This document shows, in pieces, positions 8,214 to 16,830 of a stretch of DNA of 64,000 bases. This stretch comes from Rhodospirillaceae bacterium (GTDB lineage Bacteria > Pseudomonadota > Alphaproteobacteria > Dongiales > Dongiaceae), in assembly GCA_008012315.1 (NCBI GenBank), contig SSEL01000058.1:62001-126000 (forward strand). Direction: 5' to 3'. Under the pieces are notes generated by a model. That model worked only from the letters and a program-made list of their open reading frames with translations, had not been told where the DNA came from and did not search any database. A program made the translations under genes and the position numbers. The stretch's first letter is position 1; each line of letters opens with the position of its first letter.

Positions 8214-9599
8214 CTAGTCCACCGAGGATACCGTCGAAGGGACATTAGGAATCCAGCTTTGTATAATTTGAGCAAGTGTGCGGGCATCCGGAGCAAAATC
8301 GAGCCTATCCAAAAGCTCGACCAACTGTTCTCGGCATGCCAAAGCAATTTGTTTTTGATGTAGTAGGGGCCAGTAACCTCTTGTTTGTTCGCGAGGACAA
8401 TCGGCAGCAATAATTGGCACAACGCCCTGCGCCACTTGCCCTTCCGCCGCCAAGTCCTCTTTTACCTTACTGGCTCGGGCTGATAATTTGTCCACCTTTC
8501 CTTTATTGTTAACGTCGCCGGTTGTGCATTCGATTAAATATATTTGCTCGTCAAACTTCGAAAATACGACGATGTCGGGGGCATCCGTGAACTGGCCTAT
8601 TTTTCCATAGTGCAATGGACTGCCCCCGAGCAGGGTAACTAACAAATTTACACGATCTTCAAAGCTTTCCTTCGCTCCATTCTCAAAAAGGCTTTCTGTA
8701 TAATTCTTAGGGTCGAACGTTTTGTGCAGAGCTACAAGATTACTGAAAGATTTTTTAGGATCTCGGAGCCAAAAACGAGCGGCATGCTCTCCTTGAAAAT
8801 TGATCATCAAGCTCCCCATAGGAGAAGCATCCCCAATGGGAAACATTAGTTTTCCCTTATGGCCCTCATCAGTGGTAACCCAATCAACGTTCTCACTCTC
8901 TATCATCACTCTATCTACGTTTCCTGCACTATGGTATGCAATCAGCCCAACCGTAATGTCTGGAATTTCCGCGGTCGGAGAAAGCCAAAGTTCACCAGTT
9001 AGCTTGCCGTTTTGGAAACTTAAATTATCTGCCGAGATCGGCGGGAATATCGTGCAAGAGCTAACGCTAGCCGCCTCAGCATTACCATGATCGGGAAACG
9101 CACCAAACTCACCGAGCAAGTTCAGAAAATTGCTGAATGGTGGTTCAAATGCCATCACTTCTAAGTCCAAGGTGGGATTTTGGGGAAGTTCACCAGGCGG
9201 CAACGGCTTTCCGACAAAATACATCGTGGGAAGTCTAAGTGGCCCAGCGCGATAAGGCGGCTGATGCGGCTGAAAATTGCTTTCAAGATGAGCTGGTCTT
9301 TCTAGACTCGAATCAAAGCCGCCCACTTCCTCCTGCCCTTGTTTCTTCAAGAACTCGGTGATTAAGCTCTCTGCGCCACCGCTGTCGATCGTCCGAACAG
9401 ACCAATGTGCGAAAATGGAGCGAGTGTGGACAGTCCGGTTTGCTTCAGGCCTATTCGTAGGAGTTAGCTCAAGATGATTCCATCGCAACTGCCATCCACT
9501 TCGGCCTCTCACTGCAATGTATGATCGTACGGCGGCCACTGCGAACCGCCCCCAACTTCGAGCCAAGGAAGTGAAGTACTCTAAATCTTCTTGTTGCAT
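8214..9599 (-). CDS. Large protein with C-terminal PD-(D/E)XK-like domain
   Basis: A 461-residue protein. The first about 320 residues are not recognised; they contain several beta-rich stretches. At about 325-420 there is a restriction-endonuclease-like core: FEDRVNLLVTLLGG (helix with conserved Glu), APDIVVFSKFDE (Asp after a hydrophobic strand), IYLIECTTGDV (Glu in the second strand, with Thr where Lys is usual), then NKGKVDKLSARA, where a Lys could substitute. The pattern resembles Mrr-like nucleases. Activity is uncertain because of the altered ExK. It follows the ArsR-type gene by about 95 bp on the same strand and precedes the pentapeptide gene. Confidence 0.65.
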   Translation of the reverse strand: MQQEDLEYFTSLARSWGRFAVAAVRSYIAVRGRSGWQLRWNHLELTPTNRPEANRTVHTRSIFAHWSVRTIDSGGAESLITEFLKKQGQEEVGGFDSSLERPAHLESNFQPHQPPYRAGPLRLPTMYFVGKPLPPGELPQNPTLDLEVMAFEPPFSNFLNLLGEFGAFPDHGNAEAASVSSCTIFPPISADNLSFQNGKLTGELWLSPTAEIPDITVGLIAYHSAGNVDRVMIESENVDWVTTDEGHKGKLMFPIGDASPMGSLMINFQGEHAARFWLRDPKKSFSNLVALHKTFDPKNYTESLFENGAKESFEDRVNLLVTLLGGSPLHYGKIGQFTDAPDIVVFSKFDEQIYLIECTTGDVNNKGKVDKLSARASKVKEDLAAEGQVAQGVVPIIAADCPREQTRGYWPLLHQKQIALACREQLVELLDRLDFAPDARTLAQIIQSWIPNVPSTVSSVD

Positions 9600-9694
9600 G
9601 GCCCCCTCGTTATCTGGCTTTTCAAGCGAGGGTAGCGGATTTAACCGCTTAAGAGCTAGGGGTCGTCACTTAGAGTGCCTCTGAATATCGAGGG

Positions 9695-10006
9695 TCAGAC
9701 GGATGCCATTGCTTTCATAAGGTCGTTGCAAAGTTTTGGCTTGCCGCGGTAGCAGTCGCTCGCCAGAAAGCTAAGTAGTTCCCGGACGCCATCAGTACCA
9801 ACCCGGTGACTGATCACCCAGCCCTTGTGCTTTGATGTTACATGCCCAGCTCGACTAAGGATCGCGAAATGTGTCGACATCGTGCTGGCTGGAACATCCA
9901 AATCACGCACGATGTCGCCTGCCGCAACCACTGGCTGGGAGGCTTGAATCAGGTGTCGAAGAGCACTTAAGCGAGCCTCATGTGATAGCGCTGAAATAGG
10001 CCTCAA
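9695..10006 (-). CDS. ArsR-type winged-helix regulator
   Basis: A 103-residue single-domain protein: ALSHEARLSALRHLIQA, then AGDIVRDLDVPASTMSTHFA (recognition helix), then LSRAGHVTSKHKGWVISHRV (wing). No paired Cys metal site of the classical ArsR type is seen in the recognition helix; two Cys occur near the C-terminus (SDCYRGKPKLC). As first gene of the minus-strand array it may repress that array. It diverges from the 10138 gene, with about 130 bp between them for both promoters. Confidence 0.8.
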   Translation of the reverse strand: MRPISALSHEARLSALRHLIQASQPVVAAGDIVRDLDVPASTMSTHFAILSRAGHVTSKHKGWVISHRVGTDGVRELLSFLASDCYRGKPKLCNDLMKAMASV

Positions 10007-10137
10007 GAGCTTGCTTTATTTCCATCTTCTATAAATGCCCAAATATGGCAGGCACAGGCGGTTTTTCTCGTTTTTGGTGTTCCTACGAATCGGACCTAGC
10101 GCGTATTCTATTTGTTCCAAAGGAGTAGGAGCACCCG

Positions 10138-10923
10138 ATGACCAGAGTTTCCGATTTCATTGGTGGTGCAGTCGGCCCCAAGCTTGATGCTGCGGTGGGA
10201 GACCCGTCGATTGCTGCGCAATTTCGAGACGCAACAGAAGCGAGCGGGCTGAATTCGCTGCTGGAGCGCATGATGGGACCTAAGGAAAAGTCCACCCATC
10301 CTCTTCAAAGTCTCCTGGATCCTATCCCGTCAAACCCTTTGCTTACTGACACTCTAAACCGAATGTCGTCGATTTCAGAGGAGCTACAAAGGAGTATCGC
10401 TGGAGTGAACGTCGGGCTGCCCCAATCCTATATGCCCAACTTCGAAATGCCCTCCTTCAAGCCGCCTGCCTTCGAAACGCACACCCTCGAAATTCCGAAC
10501 TTCGAGATTCCACCAAACCCTATCAACAAGACCAACGATCTTCTCGCAAAGATGATCGTTAAATCGGACGAACTTTTATCGGTGCAAGCTCAGCAGGCGG
10601 CGTTAATCCAGAAGCTCGCAGATCTTTCAGCGATATCACTGGAGCATGCCCGTCTTTCCGCCACTGAATCAGCTCAGGCAACGAGGCTCGCCGAGAAATC
10701 CGAAAAGGCAGCTCGCTGGGCGGTTTACATAACGATCATAAGTTTGGCGGTATCTATTGCTTTTTCCTCTTTGCAGACATGGATGTCGTGGGATGGTGGC
10801 AGAGAGACCGACGCTGTTCTAAATGACATTCTAAAGGCAGTCAGACAGGACGACGCGCCTGCAAACCCCGATGCGCCCGCACCTCCAACTCCGATAGTGA
10901 CCCAAGATAAATTGGCCAATTAG
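10138..10923 (+). CDS. Coiled-coil protein with one C-terminal membrane helix, unknown function
   Basis: A 261-residue protein starting MTRVSDFIGGAVGPKLDAA with AGGAG upstream. The middle (about 95-140) is rich in Pro/Phe/Glu and repeats a PNFE(M/I)P-like phrase (PNFEMPSFKPPAFE, then IPNFEIPPNP). A predicted coiled coil at about 140-195 leads into one membrane helix (WAVYITIISLAVSIAFSSL), then a short Pro/Ala-rich tail. The family is not recognised. The next gene starts about 100 bases downstream on the same strand and also encodes a membrane protein, suggesting a two-gene unit. Confidence 0.65.
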   Translation: MTRVSDFIGGAVGPKLDAAVGDPSIAAQFRDATEASGLNSLLERMMGPKEKSTHPLQSLLDPIPSNPLLTDTLNRMSSISEELQRSIAGVNVGLPQSYMPNFEMPSFKPPAFETHTLEIPNFEIPPNPINKTNDLLAKMIVKSDELLSVQAQQAALIQKLADLSAISLEHARLSATESAQATRLAEKSEKAARWAVYITIISLAVSIAFSSLQTWMSWDGGRETDAVLNDILKAVRQDDAPANPDAPAPPTPIVTQDKLAN

Positions 10924-11021
10924 TTAAGTCTCTGCCAATCGCAGCGTACATGCCGCCTGACAGGTCAAAGATGATCCTCGCTCAAGTGGCTATAACTAGC
11001 CCGCATTCGTTGGGGAATGGA

Positions 11022-11861
11022 ATGGACATGTTGGAAGAAATCAAGGAGACATTGCGAGCGCAGGGCGTGCTCGCGTGGGTATCCAATGCGTTTTGGGAGA
11101 TCCTTGCAATCTTTTGTATCTCTGCCTTGCCGGCCGCTTCATACCTTCTGGGCCAAGGCGTGCCGCCGACTAGGTTGTTCTCGAGCACCCTCTGGTTGGT
11201 CAACGTTTCTATAGGAGTTGCTCTTAGTCTAACGACGTCAAGCATAGTCTCTTTGATATTCCTTGCCATCAAGCTATTTGGCACAGCAGAGAAGGGCTCA
11301 TTAAAGGCTCTTAGTTGGGATCGTCTTGTTGATCGCTTCATGGGCATGGCGCATGCGGGATATGCGATGCTGATCCTGTTTGCCCTTGTTCTTTTTGGGT
11401 CGAGCTTTGATTGGGGAGCCCGCTTCGCGCTTTTAGGCTGGTTAGCTTGTGCGTTTGGCGTCTTCGCTGTTTTTCTTTTCGGTACTTCAAAAAGAAATAG
11501 CGAGTCGGATGCCGAACGCCTCCCGATTGCGGAACGTTCTCGAGCCGTTTTCTTGTTGTTCGCTATGGCGGTCAGTTGGGCCCACTATTTAGGTCCCGTA
11601 GGTGGGATACTCCTTAGAACGGTCTACCTGGGTGGAGGATCAGCCGTGGTTTTTGTGACCGATGGAGATATTCCTCGAAATGCTGCGCTTATATTGGAGG
11701 CGTCAGATGGCTGGTTCATCCGTGAAGGCGGGCAGTGCGATAAATTGGTGTTCATTGCATCTGGCAACATGAAACAGCAAACTTGGTTGAATAAGAAAGC
11801 CCAGCCGGTATGCAAGCTGGAAAGTAACTTTGTAGCATTGCCGAAACAGGCTGGTTCTTGA
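11022..11861 (+). CDS. Multi-pass membrane protein, unknown function
   Basis: A protein of about 279 residues. I chose ATG 11022 (MDMLEEIKETLRAQG) because GGGG lies six bases upstream; the frame is open 24 codons further. It has about five or six hydrophobic segments, including ILAIFCISALPAASYLLG, TLWLVNVSIGVALSLT, GYAMLILFALVLFG and LLGWLACAFGVFAVFLFG, then a C-terminal soluble tail of about 90 residues with a Cys pair (GGQCDKLVFIASG and QPVCKLES) that could form a disulphide if outside the cytoplasm. The family is not recognised. It probably works with the upstream coiled-coil membrane protein. Confidence 0.65.
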   Translation: MDMLEEIKETLRAQGVLAWVSNAFWEILAIFCISALPAASYLLGQGVPPTRLFSSTLWLVNVSIGVALSLTTSSIVSLIFLAIKLFGTAEKGSLKALSWDRLVDRFMGMAHAGYAMLILFALVLFGSSFDWGARFALLGWLACAFGVFAVFLFGTSKRNSESDAERLPIAERSRAVFLLFAMAVSWAHYLGPVGGILLRTVYLGGGSAVVFVTDGDIPRNAALILEASDGWFIREGGQCDKLVFIASGNMKQQTWLNKKAQPVCKLESNFVALPKQAGS

Positions 11862-11932
11862 CCCGGACCCGGGTTGCTTCGCGAAGGTAGTTTGAATCTG
11901 GTTGCTTTCCTAAAGCCTCCGGGATCGCGACG

Positions 11933-12345
11933 GGCGGATGCTTAGCCAATGACGAAACAGCATTGAGCGTGATGATGTAGTATCCATTCCAGTCCATCGG
12001 CGCCTTCAATCGGCAAGGCGGTTTTTTCGCCCCCTCACAGACGTAAGCCTATTCACGCATGCCCCCTAGCCGAGCAGGCCCGTCTCGACCCTTTCTCGGC
12101 CTTCTTTCCCGCCTTCTCATGGCACGCCCCGACAGATAAGGGACTCGTCGGCCGAAACGCGAGAGTGTTCGATTTTTCGTCAAGGTGGCAGCTGGAAATG
12201 ACCCGACAAGATCTGCGAAGGATGGACCATCCCGGAAGCGTTATTGATCCCGGAGGGCACTTTGTGATTTCAGCTGGACCTAATTGCGATGGAGAACTCT
12301 CGATGGTGCGATGTTATTCAACCGCCACCGAGCGATCCCCGCCTG
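11933..12345. repeat. Element repeat, copy A (about 410 bp, diverged)
   Basis: Matches 20533-20946 in the same orientation, collinear with many substitutions and few gaps. Shared landmarks in order: AAACAGCATTGA, TATCCATTCCAG (copy B has GCATCCATTCCAG), CGGCAAGGC with a T-tract hairpin, CCCTAGCCGAGC, CGGCCTTCT, GGCCGAAAC, CCGGAGGG and GATGGxGAACTC. The hairpin stem differs between copies (GGCG/CGCC here, GGCCG/CGGCC there) but stays paired. It covers the 3' end of the gene at 12280-12681. On the minus strand it could encode a short peptide starting MDWNGYYIITLNAV, similar to one in copy B. Confidence 0.8.
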
Positions 12346-12681
12346 TCGCGCTCTAGTCAGCAACCACTTTTCGTTCTCGTCGTAAAAGAGGCAACGTTCC
12401 TCATCGAGCTTAGCGCGTAGTTCTTCTGGATTCGGAAGGTCGAGCTCTGCTCGGACAGCGTTGACATAACTGAGATCAGCCGGCGTTAGCCCAGCATAGT
12501 AGCCCCAAGAGGGAGAAACTGCGGCACCGACTTCCACTAACTTCCGCAGGGCTGCACCCACAGCCACTCCTGGGAGTAGGCTCGCAATTTCCGCTCGCGA
12601 ATGCACCTTATTGTCGTCAAGAATGGCGAGAATTTTGGCTCCAATTGATCCAGCTCGAGGTCTCCAATTTGGCCTGAGCAA
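12280..12681 (-). CDS. Winged-helix-like protein, possibly the 3' part of a frameshifted gene
   Basis: A frame with no good start (TTG 12681 is the first candidate). It contains a helix-turn-helix-like stretch, SRAEIASLLPGVAVGAALRK then VEVGAAVSP. The last about 25 residues (ENEKWLLTRARQAGIARWRL then NNIAPSRVLHRN) resemble the Rep C-terminus (AENWLLTKPQQESVDQWRLE then NLVPSRVPHRD), because they lie in the shared repeat. The frame stays open far upstream without an ATG, and the overlapping 12537-12980 frame supplies one, which suggests a frameshift or a remodelled fusion. Function unknown. Confidence 0.45.
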   Translation of the reverse strand: MLRPNWRPRAGSIGAKILAILDDNKVHSRAEIASLLPGVAVGAALRKLVEVGAAVSPSWGYYAGLTPADLSYVNAVRAELDLPNPEELRAKLDEERCLFYDENEKWLLTRARQAGIARWRLNNIAPSRVLHRN

Positions 12682-12980
12682 TTTCGGTTCTTCGGAACTC
12701 GCGATGAATTGGATTCTAATCTGGCGAGCACAAAGTCTCTTTCCAGAACTTGGCAGAGCCTCTTGGCGTCGACTAACCTCGCCTTGAATGAGATCGTATG
12801 CAGATGCATTCGCTTGTCGTGTTTGCTCACGCTGCCCCCAAGCTGCGCTGACATAGGACTGTAGCGCAAAATGAAAGAACTGTCGAAAGGGCTACGAAGA
12901 TTTGCTAGGTACCAAAATAAGGAAGTTTCCTTCGCGCGCCAGTCAATAGCCGGGGGGAACGATATGAGCGCGAGGTTCAT
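12537..12980 (-). CDS. Hypothetical protein overlapping the winged-helix frame
   Basis: A 147-residue frame beginning MNLALISFPPAIDWRAKETS. It overlaps the downstream frame by about 145 bases. The N-terminal 95 residues look protein-like (MHLHTISFKARLVDAKRL, QVLERDFVLARLES); the last 40 do not and probably are out of frame. The simplest reading is that 12980 down to 12280 was one gene with a frameshift near 12690. It could also be an unrelated small gene. No family recognised. Confidence 0.35.
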   Translation of the reverse strand: MNLALISFPPAIDWRAKETSLFWYLANLRSPFDSSFILRYSPMSAQLGGSVSKHDKRMHLHTISFKARLVDAKRLCQVLERDFVLARLESNSSRVPKNRNCSGQIGDLELDQLEPKFSPFLTTIRCIRERKLRAYSQEWLWVQPCGS

Positions 12981-13108
12981 ATCGAGGTCGTTAATCCCAC
13001 TTCATACAAAGAGGCCATCTATGCGACCGACTTTGTTGCAATTGATCGCCATGAACGATTTCCTGGAGGCGACCACCTCGCTGGAGCATAATCACGAGCG
13101 CATATCTT

Positions 13109-14428
13109 TCACAGTCGCCCGTAACGCGAAGGTTCTAGCGGTTTCCATGAATGGGCGCTTTTTGGCGCTTCCACCTTTGGCGCAACCGCTTCGCCGTCGA
13201 TATAGTCTATCCCGGCTTCGACCATTGCCGTTAATTGACCGGTCGTCCTTGCGCAATGCACGAAGCTACGCAGTCCCGCCGCTTTGGCAGCAGCAGCAAA
13301 CCTTTGTAAAATAGACGCCCCGCTGGCAGGCAATTCGTCAAGTGAAATGGAAACGCCATAAATGCCGCTTGCGGCGATGTCGAAAAACTTGGTGATCCCG
13401 GTCACGGGAAGGCCCACCACAACGGCATTGAAAAACGGCTGGAGGACTTGCGACATTTCGATCACCCGGCTTACAGGCGTCAGCGATGACGCGCCGTAAA
13501 TTTCCGACAGCATAAACTTTCGACATGATCGCGGCACACGCCGACAAAGGTCCAGATAGTCATCACGGAAGTTCTTTTGGTTCAGCGTAAAGAAATTTAC
13601 CGGCACCAAGAGAATTGCCTTGCTGTTGCTTTGCAACAGGCTGTGCAAAGTACTGATCGCCCGGCCGAGGATCAAGTAATCAAGCTCCGCAATCGCCCGT
13701 TGAAGTTCGCTTGGTTCGGCAATCGTTTCGAAAGATTGCAGCGTCGAACGGCTGGTCCAGTCATCGAGCAAACAACGATGTACGACAATGCGCTCCTGTG
13801 CCGGACTCCAGGTGGGACTGAAGACAACGGTTGCATCATCTAAGAGCACGCGTCGCTGTCGCTCGAAGGATTCAGTTGCCTCTTGTTTAACGGCATCGAG
13901 CGAAGCGGCGATACATTCCAGCATCGACGCACCGTCATTCGCTGTATGCGCTTCCACTTCAGTGATACGGTGGCCGATCTGAAGCTTCGAGGCTTCCGGA
14001 ATCTCGCGGAACAGCTTTCCCTTGATCTCGTCAACAATAGCCTTGGTGATTTGGCTTGCTTCGCGTTTATTCAAATCGGCGAAGCACAAGATAAAGGTAT
14101 CGGCATCTCGTCGGGTGAAGATGTCTTTGGCCGTTAGATTTTTGCGTATCGTCTTTTCGGCTATATCATACGCACGAGCTGCCACCAATCTCCAATTGTC
14201 GCCTAAATCCGCCTGGATATCTCCCATACCGATCAATTCGACCGTGCTGGCCGCAATAGGCGCCTGCGGATTCGACCGGATGTCGATCAACGTCCTCGCA
14301 CGGTCATCGAACCCGGCGTGATGTTGCATATTTCGCGTTTTCGTCACAACGCGCGACGGGCGATCTTCGAGCAGCGACCGCTCCCAGTCAAAAATGGCCG
14401 TAATCCTTGTCAGCAGATTGCGTATCAT
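13109..14428 (-). CDS. Degenerate GGDEF/EAL-like protein
   Basis: A 439-residue soluble protein. Residues of about 75-190 resemble a GGDEF fold (AYDIAEKTIRKNLTAKD, then TRRDADTFILCFADLNKREA), but the signature is RDADT, so no diguanylate cyclase activity is expected. Residues of about 225-425 resemble an EAL fold (SELQRAIAELDYLILGRA, ILLVPVNFFTL, GIYGVSISLDELPASG, then AAGLRSFVHCARTTGQ), but the ExL and metal-binding residues are absent. It is therefore more likely a c-di-GMP-independent scaffold or sensor. It lies 175 bp downstream of the GGDEF-EAL gene on the same strand. Confidence 0.7.
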   Translation of the reverse strand: MIRNLLTRITAIFDWERSLLEDRPSRVVTKTRNMQHHAGFDDRARTLIDIRSNPQAPIAASTVELIGMGDIQADLGDNWRLVAARAYDIAEKTIRKNLTAKDIFTRRDADTFILCFADLNKREASQITKAIVDEIKGKLFREIPEASKLQIGHRITEVEAHTANDGASMLECIAASLDAVKQEATESFERQRRVLLDDATVVFSPTWSPAQERIVVHRCLLDDWTSRSTLQSFETIAEPSELQRAIAELDYLILGRAISTLHSLLQSNSKAILLVPVNFFTLNQKNFRDDYLDLCRRVPRSCRKFMLSEIYGASSLTPVSRVIEMSQVLQPFFNAVVVGLPVTGITKFFDIAASGIYGVSISLDELPASGASILQRFAAAAKAAGLRSFVHCARTTGQLTAMVEAGIDYIDGEAVAPKVEAPKSAHSWKPLEPSRYGRL

Positions 14429-14602
14429 TATTTCCTTTCAGCCCTCTGTCTAGCTTCTACGGGCGATGATCTGCGCCCCACGAAATGGAAAGCCAATTGG
14501 ATTGTTGATCGCAGTGCTGCCCCAGTTAAAGCACTGGAGCAATAGAAGACATCATCTTGCTGGAGCAGTCGAGAAACCTGGATGCAAGAGTTTAACCAGC
14601 TA

Positions 14603-16582
14603 TCAATTTGTTGCCGCGCTGCTTTGCGTCGACACTGCCTTCGCATCCTCATTTCTGATGACTTCGATGATGTCTTGTTCCGGCAACGGTCGACCGAAAA
14701 GGTAGCCCTGCCCATAACGGCAACCTGCATGCTGCAAGAGTGCTCGTTCGGCTTCAGATTCAACTCCTTCGGCAGTAACGGCAATGTCGAGCGCTTTCCC
14801 GAGCGTTATAATAGCATCTACGACGGTTTGCTTGACGCGGCTCTGATGCATATCCTCCACGAAGCTTTTATCGAGCTTCACTTCTGAAATTGGAAACCGC
14901 TCGAGATAGCGCAGACTTGAATATCCCGTTCCAAAATCATCAATAGACAAGCCGATACCTAGCTCCCGGATCCTCTTGAACGTGCCAATCATTTCGAGAG
15001 AGCCGTCAGCGAAGAGCGTTTCGGTCAATTCCAGCATCAGCCAGGAAGGATCTGCACCCGTTTCACGCAGAAGTTCGCCGAGATGGGCGACCATATCGCA
15101 ACTGGTGAACTGTGCTTGTGATACGTTGATCGAGACTGTTAGCGGTGCGGCGCGGCCTTGATTGAGCCGAGCGGCGAAACACATGCCTTCACGCATCACC
15201 CAAGAACCTATATCGACGATGATCCCCGTCTCTTCGGCAAGAGATATGAATCGGCCCGGCGCCTGCAATCCGAACAGCGGATGCCGCCATCTGACCAAGC
15301 CTTCGACACCGATAATGGCGCCCGAATCGATGTCAACTTTCGGCTGATAGTGCAGTTCGAAATCCGAATCCGCCACCGCTTGACTCAGCTCATGGGTTAA
15401 GCGTATCCGATTTCGAACATTTCGATCCGTGTGACTATCAAATCCACGCACCTCGCGCAGTCGCGAGCGGCGTGATTCCTGGAGCGCGACTCCAGCGTGG
15501 CGCATCAAGGTCATCGCATCCTCACCACGTGCGCCCACAGCGTAGCCAATGGCGAACCGGACATGAACGGTGGTGCCCGCCAACACAAATTTTGGGCACA
15601 GCACTGCTCGCAATGTAGATATGACGTTCTTCGCATCCTCCGGTTTTTCCAACCTAACAGCCAGTCCAAATTCATCAGCCGCTAGTCGTGCGACACAAGC
15701 CGCCCGCAGCTTGCCGAGGCGCGCCGCAGTTTGCGCCAACAGCTCATCGCCGACCTCGTGTCCGTAGCTGTCATTGATCTCGTGGAAGCGAGCGATGTCT
15801 ATTTTGACAACCATAATCAAATCGGCGTCGCCTATTCTTGTAAGAGCTGCCACTTGATCGAAGAAATAGGAGCGGTTAGCAGCCTTGGTGATTTGATCGA
15901 CATGACCCACCCTCTTCAGCTCCACTACCTCGGTAACATCCCGCAGAAAGCCGATGTAATGTGTCGGCTCCTTTCCCGATAAGGCTATTGGCCTCAGCCG
16001 CAATTCATTCCAAAAAGTAGTTCCATCCTTGCGACAGCTTTGCATGGTGATTGCCACCTCACGGCATGCAAGCATGGCTTGTCGGATATCGGATAGGTCG
16101 GATTGGAACCGGTCGGTGCTCTGAAGATATGGATATTTCCTGCCGATGGCTTCGCTCGCCGTGCAGCCGGTTATTGCTTCGTAGCCTTTGTTGACGAAAA
16201 CCAAGGGCATACCGGCCTGGCGAATGTCGGCAAGTAATACGCCGTCTACCATGCCATCTAAGACGCCGGTCGTGGCGCCTTGAATCGCATTTAATTTGAA
16301 ACGAATTGCTGCGATCTCCGCGCGATGCCTAATAGTGCAGGGAACCGCTATCGTAATAAGCGCCACCAACGCGCTGCACATGACAATTGAAGGTATAAAA
16401 AGGGGGTGATCTTGAGCGCCGGTTTCACGGATGGCATGCCAAAGAATGCTTATGAAACCTGTGATCAGCAACCCCGCGATCAGCCCCCAGATTAATGCTA
16501 TAAGGCCGAACGAAGAGGGCCAGAGTCCCCTTTTCGGATGATCGATATAAAAAGGACTTTTTAACTCGTCGTCGCTGATCAT
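14603..16582 (-). CDS. Membrane PAS-GGDEF-EAL protein, probable c-di-GMP phosphodiesterase
   Basis: A 659-residue inner-membrane protein. Two N-terminal helices (about 25-50 and 65-85) precede a PAS domain (about 105-225: GVLLADIRQAGMPLVFVNKG, then GCTASEAIGRKYPYLQ, then IGFLRDVTEVVELKRV). The GGDEF domain (about 230-385) has VKIDIARFHEINDSYGHEVG but the signature is AADEF, so it is probably inactive. The EAL domain (about 395-650) keeps GVEGLVRWRHP, ISINVS-like SVSINVSQAQF, ELTETLF, DDFGTGYSSL, VKLDKSFV and AEGVES, so c-di-GMP hydrolysis to pGpG is likely. The last about 20 residues are an unrelated tail. Confidence 0.9.
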   Translation of the reverse strand: MISDDELKSPFYIDHPKRGLWPSSFGLIALIWGLIAGLLITGFISILWHAIRETGAQDHPLFIPSIVMCSALVALITIAVPCTIRHRAEIAAIRFKLNAIQGATTGVLDGMVDGVLLADIRQAGMPLVFVNKGYEAITGCTASEAIGRKYPYLQSTDRFQSDLSDIRQAMLACREVAITMQSCRKDGTTFWNELRLRPIALSGKEPTHYIGFLRDVTEVVELKRVGHVDQITKAANRSYFFDQVAALTRIGDADLIMVVKIDIARFHEINDSYGHEVGDELLAQTAARLGKLRAACVARLAADEFGLAVRLEKPEDAKNVISTLRAVLCPKFVLAGTTVHVRFAIGYAVGARGEDAMTLMRHAGVALQESRRSRLREVRGFDSHTDRNVRNRIRLTHELSQAVADSDFELHYQPKVDIDSGAIIGVEGLVRWRHPLFGLQAPGRFISLAEETGIIVDIGSWVMREGMCFAARLNQGRAAPLTVSINVSQAQFTSCDMVAHLGELLRETGADPSWLMLELTETLFADGSLEMIGTFKRIRELGIGLSIDDFGTGYSSLRYLERFPISEVKLDKSFVEDMHQSRVKQTVVDAIITLGKALDIAVTAEGVESEAERALLQHAGCRYGQGYLFGRPLPEQDIIEVIRNEDAKAVSTQSSAATN

Positions 16583-16830
16583 GAGCTTACAGTTAGCCGA
16601 GCCTGGTTAGGAATACAGAGATATGCAATTTCTGATGAACTGGATCGGCTGATGCGGAATTATTTTTCGGTCGAGAGGGACCAGGACTCCATGTCGCAAC
16701 CCCACGGAGCAAGTTTTTTTGCGCCGGCTTGGTTATCTGTTTATATCGCCAACTCGGCAGACGGGCGCAAACGCTCGAAGGTTCTCACGTAGCAGGAGGG
16801 CGAGTCCCACGGCCTGATCAGGAGATTGCT

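Noticed and set aside
12871-13314. Plus-strand 147-residue frame between two minus-strand genes
   Set aside because: It overlaps the GGDEF/EAL-like gene and the 12537-12980 frame in antisense and shows no family features.
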